Shown here: positions 61,497 to 64,000 of the stretch, one piece after another | How positions within the stretch are numbered: position 1 is the first letter of the stretch | Layout of the letters: the number at the start of each line of letters is the position of its first letter | Assembly: GCF_040372165.1 (NCBI RefSeq) | Contig: NZ_BAABWG010000005.1 | Coordinates: 101,140 to 165,139 of the forward strand | Direction: 5' to 3' | Origin: Hydrogenophaga sp040372165 | GTDB taxonomy: Bacteria > Pseudomonadota > Gammaproteobacteria > Burkholderiales > Burkholderiaceae_C | Length of the DNA: 64,000 nt | Notes under the pieces: generated by a model | Told to the model about the DNA's origin: nothing | Seen by the model: the letters and a program-made list of their open reading frames with translations, nothing else | Databases searched by the model: none | Position numbers and translations under genes: made by a program

Positions 61497-64000
61497 TCAG
61501 AGCAAACCACTGGCGCGCGTTGTCAGCGGAGCGCCCCAGTGTGCAGCTGCCCTGATCTGGGCCTTGAAGCCCATACCGGCTCGCCGCCCTTCCACACCGG
61601 TCACCGGCTGCTCTGCGACAGCCATCGCACCGCCATTGAGCGCAGGGTCGGCAGCAAAATCCGGCAGCTCGTCTCCCTCACGCGCCGGAGCCGCAGCAGC
61701 TTCGGACACACCGGTGGCTGGCTCTGTCCCGGCCGCATCACTGTTTCCTGGCGCTGGCGCTGGCGTTACCGCTGCCGCACTGCCTGCGGGCAGTACTTCG
61801 CCGCCTTGCGACGCCTCCAGGAACGGCACGCCGATGTCCAGAAGGTCGGACGATGCTTCTTGCGCCCGGATTCGACTGTCTGCCAGACGGCTCTCCAGTT
61901 GCGCTGCGCGCACCGCACGCTGGACATAAATGCCGTGATCACTGGTCACAGGTTCATGTCGAACCGCATGCTGGACATGCAACGCAGGTGTGAGCCTGTC
62001 AACATTGGCTTCGACCATCGCCATGGGCGGCGGCACCTCTCCATCCGGGACAAAGAGCAAGCCATCGGGCATTGCCGCACCCAGCTCGCCGACCAGCACC
62101 CGGTCGGCCCCCAGGCCAGTCACGCCGATCATGGACGGTTCCGCCTCGACCTGGCCCACACTGACAAGCACGGGTGTGCCTTCTGGCGTGGTGTCGATGA
62201 CAGGCACGGGCGTGCTCACCGGCGGAGGCATGTCGGTTCCTACCCAGGGCGGAGGTGCAACACCCGGCGATGGCGCAGGGACAGGTGCCGGAGAAGGGGC
62301 AGGCGCCGGTGCAGGTGGCGGCGGAGGTTCTGCCGGCGCCGCGGCCACAGGACCGAGTCGCAGTTGGGCTTGCGCCGTGTCGGTGCCGTCCGAGATTTCA
62401 TAGGTGACCACTGGTACCGGGCCGGCATAGCCGCCCGCTGGAACGAAGCTGAACGCCCCATCCGGCTGCAGAGAGAGTGTCCCCACACCGGGAATGACAA
62501 CAGGTGTGCCTGGCACGAACGCTTCCGGAATACCGTCCCTGTTCACATCGACCGTGAACCCCGTGACTGTGATCGGATCTCCATCGACATCGCTGTCGTT
62601 GGGCAGTACGTTGCCGTTGACCGGCGTATCGTGGCCGATGCTCAAGGGGCCATCGTCCTGCGCGACCGGTGCGTCGTTGACCGGCCGAACGGTTCCCGTC
62701 ACTGTTGCGGTGGCCTGTCCGCCCTGGCCGTCATCGACCACGTAGGTAAAGGCCGATGGGCCGTTGAAGTCCGGCGTGGGCGTGAACAACAAGCCGCCTC
62801 CGCCATCGAGCGTGATCTGACCACTGCCATCGGAGAGCACCACCGTGATGCCCGGGCCGAAAGCCTGCCCATCGACCGACACAATGGTCAGTGGATTGCC
62901 ATCCACATCACTGTCATTGTCCAGCACAGGAATGACCGTCGACATGTCTTCATCGACAATGAACGCATCATCGACAGCGACCGGTACATCGTTGGCGCCC
63001 AGCACTGTCACGTCCATGGTGGCCGAAGCGCTTCCGCCGTTGCCATCGCTGATGGTATAAGCCAGACTCGTCACGACGGATTCGCCGGCGCCCAGCGACT
63101 GGAATTCGCCATTCGGATCAAAAGTCACCTGCCCCGAAGCATCAATGCTGAACAGACCGCCCTGGCTGCCTGCCACCGAAGTCTGGGGAGCCGCAGCCAG
63201 AGGATCACCGTCGGAATCAGTGTCGTTTGACAGTGCATTGCCCACTGGGCCGGCCAGTGCATCTTCGCTCACAGACCATTGGTCATCCACTGCGGTGGGT
63301 GGTGGGTTGGTGACCGTGTAAGTGAACGTGGTGGTGGTCGAGGCGCCAAACGGATCGGCAGCCGTGATGGTCACAGAATGGACACCCCCGACTCCGCCCT
63401 GGCTCGCATCGGCCAGCAAAGTGCCCGAAATCACGCCACTGGCACTGTCGATACTCAGACCGGCAGGCAGGCCTGCAGCACTGAACGTCAATACGTGGCC
63501 ATCTGCGTCCGTGAAGGCTGAGCTCACATCCATGGGAACAATGGCTTGCGAGTCAACAGCCGACTGATCAGCTGGCTCCGAACCAGGGACAACCGTCGGC
63601 GCACTGTTGGCGCCAAGAACGGTCACCGTGACTATTGCCGTATCGTTGCCACCCTCGCCGTCGGACATGGCATAGGTGAACGAAGTCACTGCTGAGTCGC
63701 CTGGCGACAGACTGGAAAACTCGCCATTGGGGTCAAAAGTCACCTGTCCGTTGCCGTCAATGCTGAACAAGCCACCACCCGAGCCGGCCGTAACGGCTTG
63801 AGGTGTGGTCGACAAAGCGTCTCCGTCCGCGTCCACGTCATTGGCCAGCGCATCACCCACCAACACCACACCACCATCTTCCGAGGCAGTGAAGGCATCG
63901 TCCATCGCGGTCGGTGGCGGGTTGGTCACGGTGTAGTTGAAGGTGGTGCTGACCGTCTCGCCACTGGGGTCAGCGGCCGTGACGGTCACAGCGTACACGC
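61497..64000 (-). CDS. large cadherin/Ig-like repeat surface protein, C-terminal part (cut by window edge)
   Basis: At least 834 codons are open and the frame runs off the right edge. The protein is built from Ca-binding-type repeats: units with FSIDGNGQVTFDPNGEF, LSNDTDSDGDPL and VTVLGAND alternate with Ig-like units (AGLPAGLSIDSASGVISGTL). The DNA shows near-copies about 600 bp apart (63090-63330 and 63660-63940). A Pro/Ala-rich spacer near 62250-62340 precedes a distinct C-terminal tail of about 250 residues ending ASGLL. It is probably a secreted or surface adhesin involved in attachment; secretion signals would lie outside the window. Confidence 0.82.
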   Translation of the reverse strand, partial: VYAVTVTAADPSGETVSTTFNYTVTNPPPTAMDDAFTASEDGGVVLVGDALANDVDADGDALSTTPQAVTAGSGGGLFSIDGNGQVTFDPNGEFSSLSPGDSAVTSFTYAMSDGEGGNDTAIVTVTVLGANSAPTVVPGSEPADQSAVDSQAIVPMDVSSAFTDADGHVLTFSAAGLPAGLSIDSASGVISGTLLADASQGGVGGVHSVTITAADPFGASTTTTFTYTVTNPPPTAVDDQWSVSEDALAGPVGNALSNDTDSDGDPLAAAPQTSVAGSQGGLFSIDASGQVTFDPNGEFQSLGAGESVVTSLAYTISDGNGGSASATMDVTVLGANDVPVAVDDAFIVDEDMSTVIPVLDNDSDVDGNPLTIVSVDGQAFGPGITVVLSDGSGQITLDGGGGLLFTPTPDFNGPSAFTYVVDDGQGGQATATVTGTVRPVNDAPVAQDDGPLSIGHDTPVNGNVLPNDSDVDGDPITVTGFTVDVNRDGIPEAFVPGTPVVIPGVGTLSLQPDGAFSFVPAGGYAGPVPVVTYEISDGTDTAQAQLRLGPVAAAPAEPPPPPAPAPAPSPAPVPAPSPGVAPPPWVGTDMPPPVSTPVPVIDTTPEGTPVLVSVGQVEAEPSMIGVTGLGADRVLVGELGAAMPDGLLFVPDGEVPPPMAMVEANVDRLTPALHVQHAVRHEPVTSDHGIYVQRAVRAAQLESRLADSRIRAQEASSDLLDIGVPFLEASQGGEVLPAGSAAAVTPAPAPGNSDAAGTEPATGVSEAAAAPAREGDELPDFAADPALNGGAMAVAEQPVTGVEGRRAGMGFKAQIRAAAHWGAPLTTRASGLL

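Noticed and set aside
61539..63230. A 563-codon plus-strand frame opposite the adhesin gene
   Set aside because: Arg/His-rich translation without domains; the opposite strand holds clear cadherin/Ig-like repeats.

Overview
The window looks like chromosomal DNA of a GC-rich betaproteobacterium, most likely Burkholderiales/Comamonadaceae. This rests on the dnaG-rpoD pair with a very long basic RpoD N-terminus, a phasin and other PHA-type genes, TRAP transporters, a protocatechuate 4,5-cleavage operon in the Comamonas pmd order, and many G+C-rich intergenic hairpin elements. No rRNA, tRNA, CRISPR, transposase or prophage gene was recognised. The assignment is by family recognition only; no database search was run.

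Layout. 0-8 kb: partial 2-hydroxyacid dehydrogenase, NhaD-type antiporter, FKBP isomerase, nitroreductase, thioesterase, histone-deacetylase-like hydrolase, phasin with three operator-like palindromes, iron alcohol dehydrogenase, and an iron ABC binding protein behind a Fur-like site. 8-10 kb: a gene-free stretch with an inverted-repeat-bounded element, an SDR dehydrogenase behind a LiuR-like palindrome, and a threefold tandem repeat. 10-18.8 kb: orphan GspE/PilB ATPase, gamma-glutamyltransferase, dnaG, rpoD. 18.8-25.1 kb: a LigAB-type dioxygenase, LysR and AraC regulators, and a three-component P450 system. 25.1-30 kb: a Cpx-like two-component operon, an aldo/keto reductase and an unknown exported protein. 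30-36.6 kb: the protocatechuate meta-cleavage operon pmdEFDABC on the minus strand with a divergent LysR gene. 36.6-44.6 kb: AEC permease, DUF1932-type dehydrogenase, TRAP transporter, fused gallate dioxygenase and its LysR gene. 44.7-55.6 kb: a second TRAP binding protein and a probable hydroxycinnamate (ferulate/p-coumarate) CoA-dependent side-chain degradation cluster ending in a MarR regulator. 55.8-61.4 kb: HxlR regulator, FAH-family hydrolase, grpE-dnaK-dnaJ behind a sigma-32-like promoter. 61.5-64 kb: the 3' part of a large repeat adhesin, cut by the window edge.

How the genes fit together. The 30-55 kb region reads as a lignin-aromatics island. Hydroxycinnamates would be taken up by TRAP, activated by feruloyl-CoA synthase, hydrated, oxidised, and split to hydroxybenzoates either by a CouO-like amidohydrolase or by thiolase plus a 4-hydroxybenzoyl-CoA thioesterase. 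Protocatechuate and gallate would then be opened by LigAB and GalA dioxygenases and taken to pyruvate and oxaloacetate by LigC, LigI, LigJ and LigK. The genes for vanillate demethylation, 4-hydroxybenzoate hydroxylation and the oxalomesaconate tautomerase (LigU/GalD) are not in the window.

The most unusual non-coding feature is a family of about 80-90 bp, three-hairpin elements lying just behind stop codons inside the catabolic operons. They share one orientation relative to transcription, and their stems change by compensating base pairs from copy to copy.
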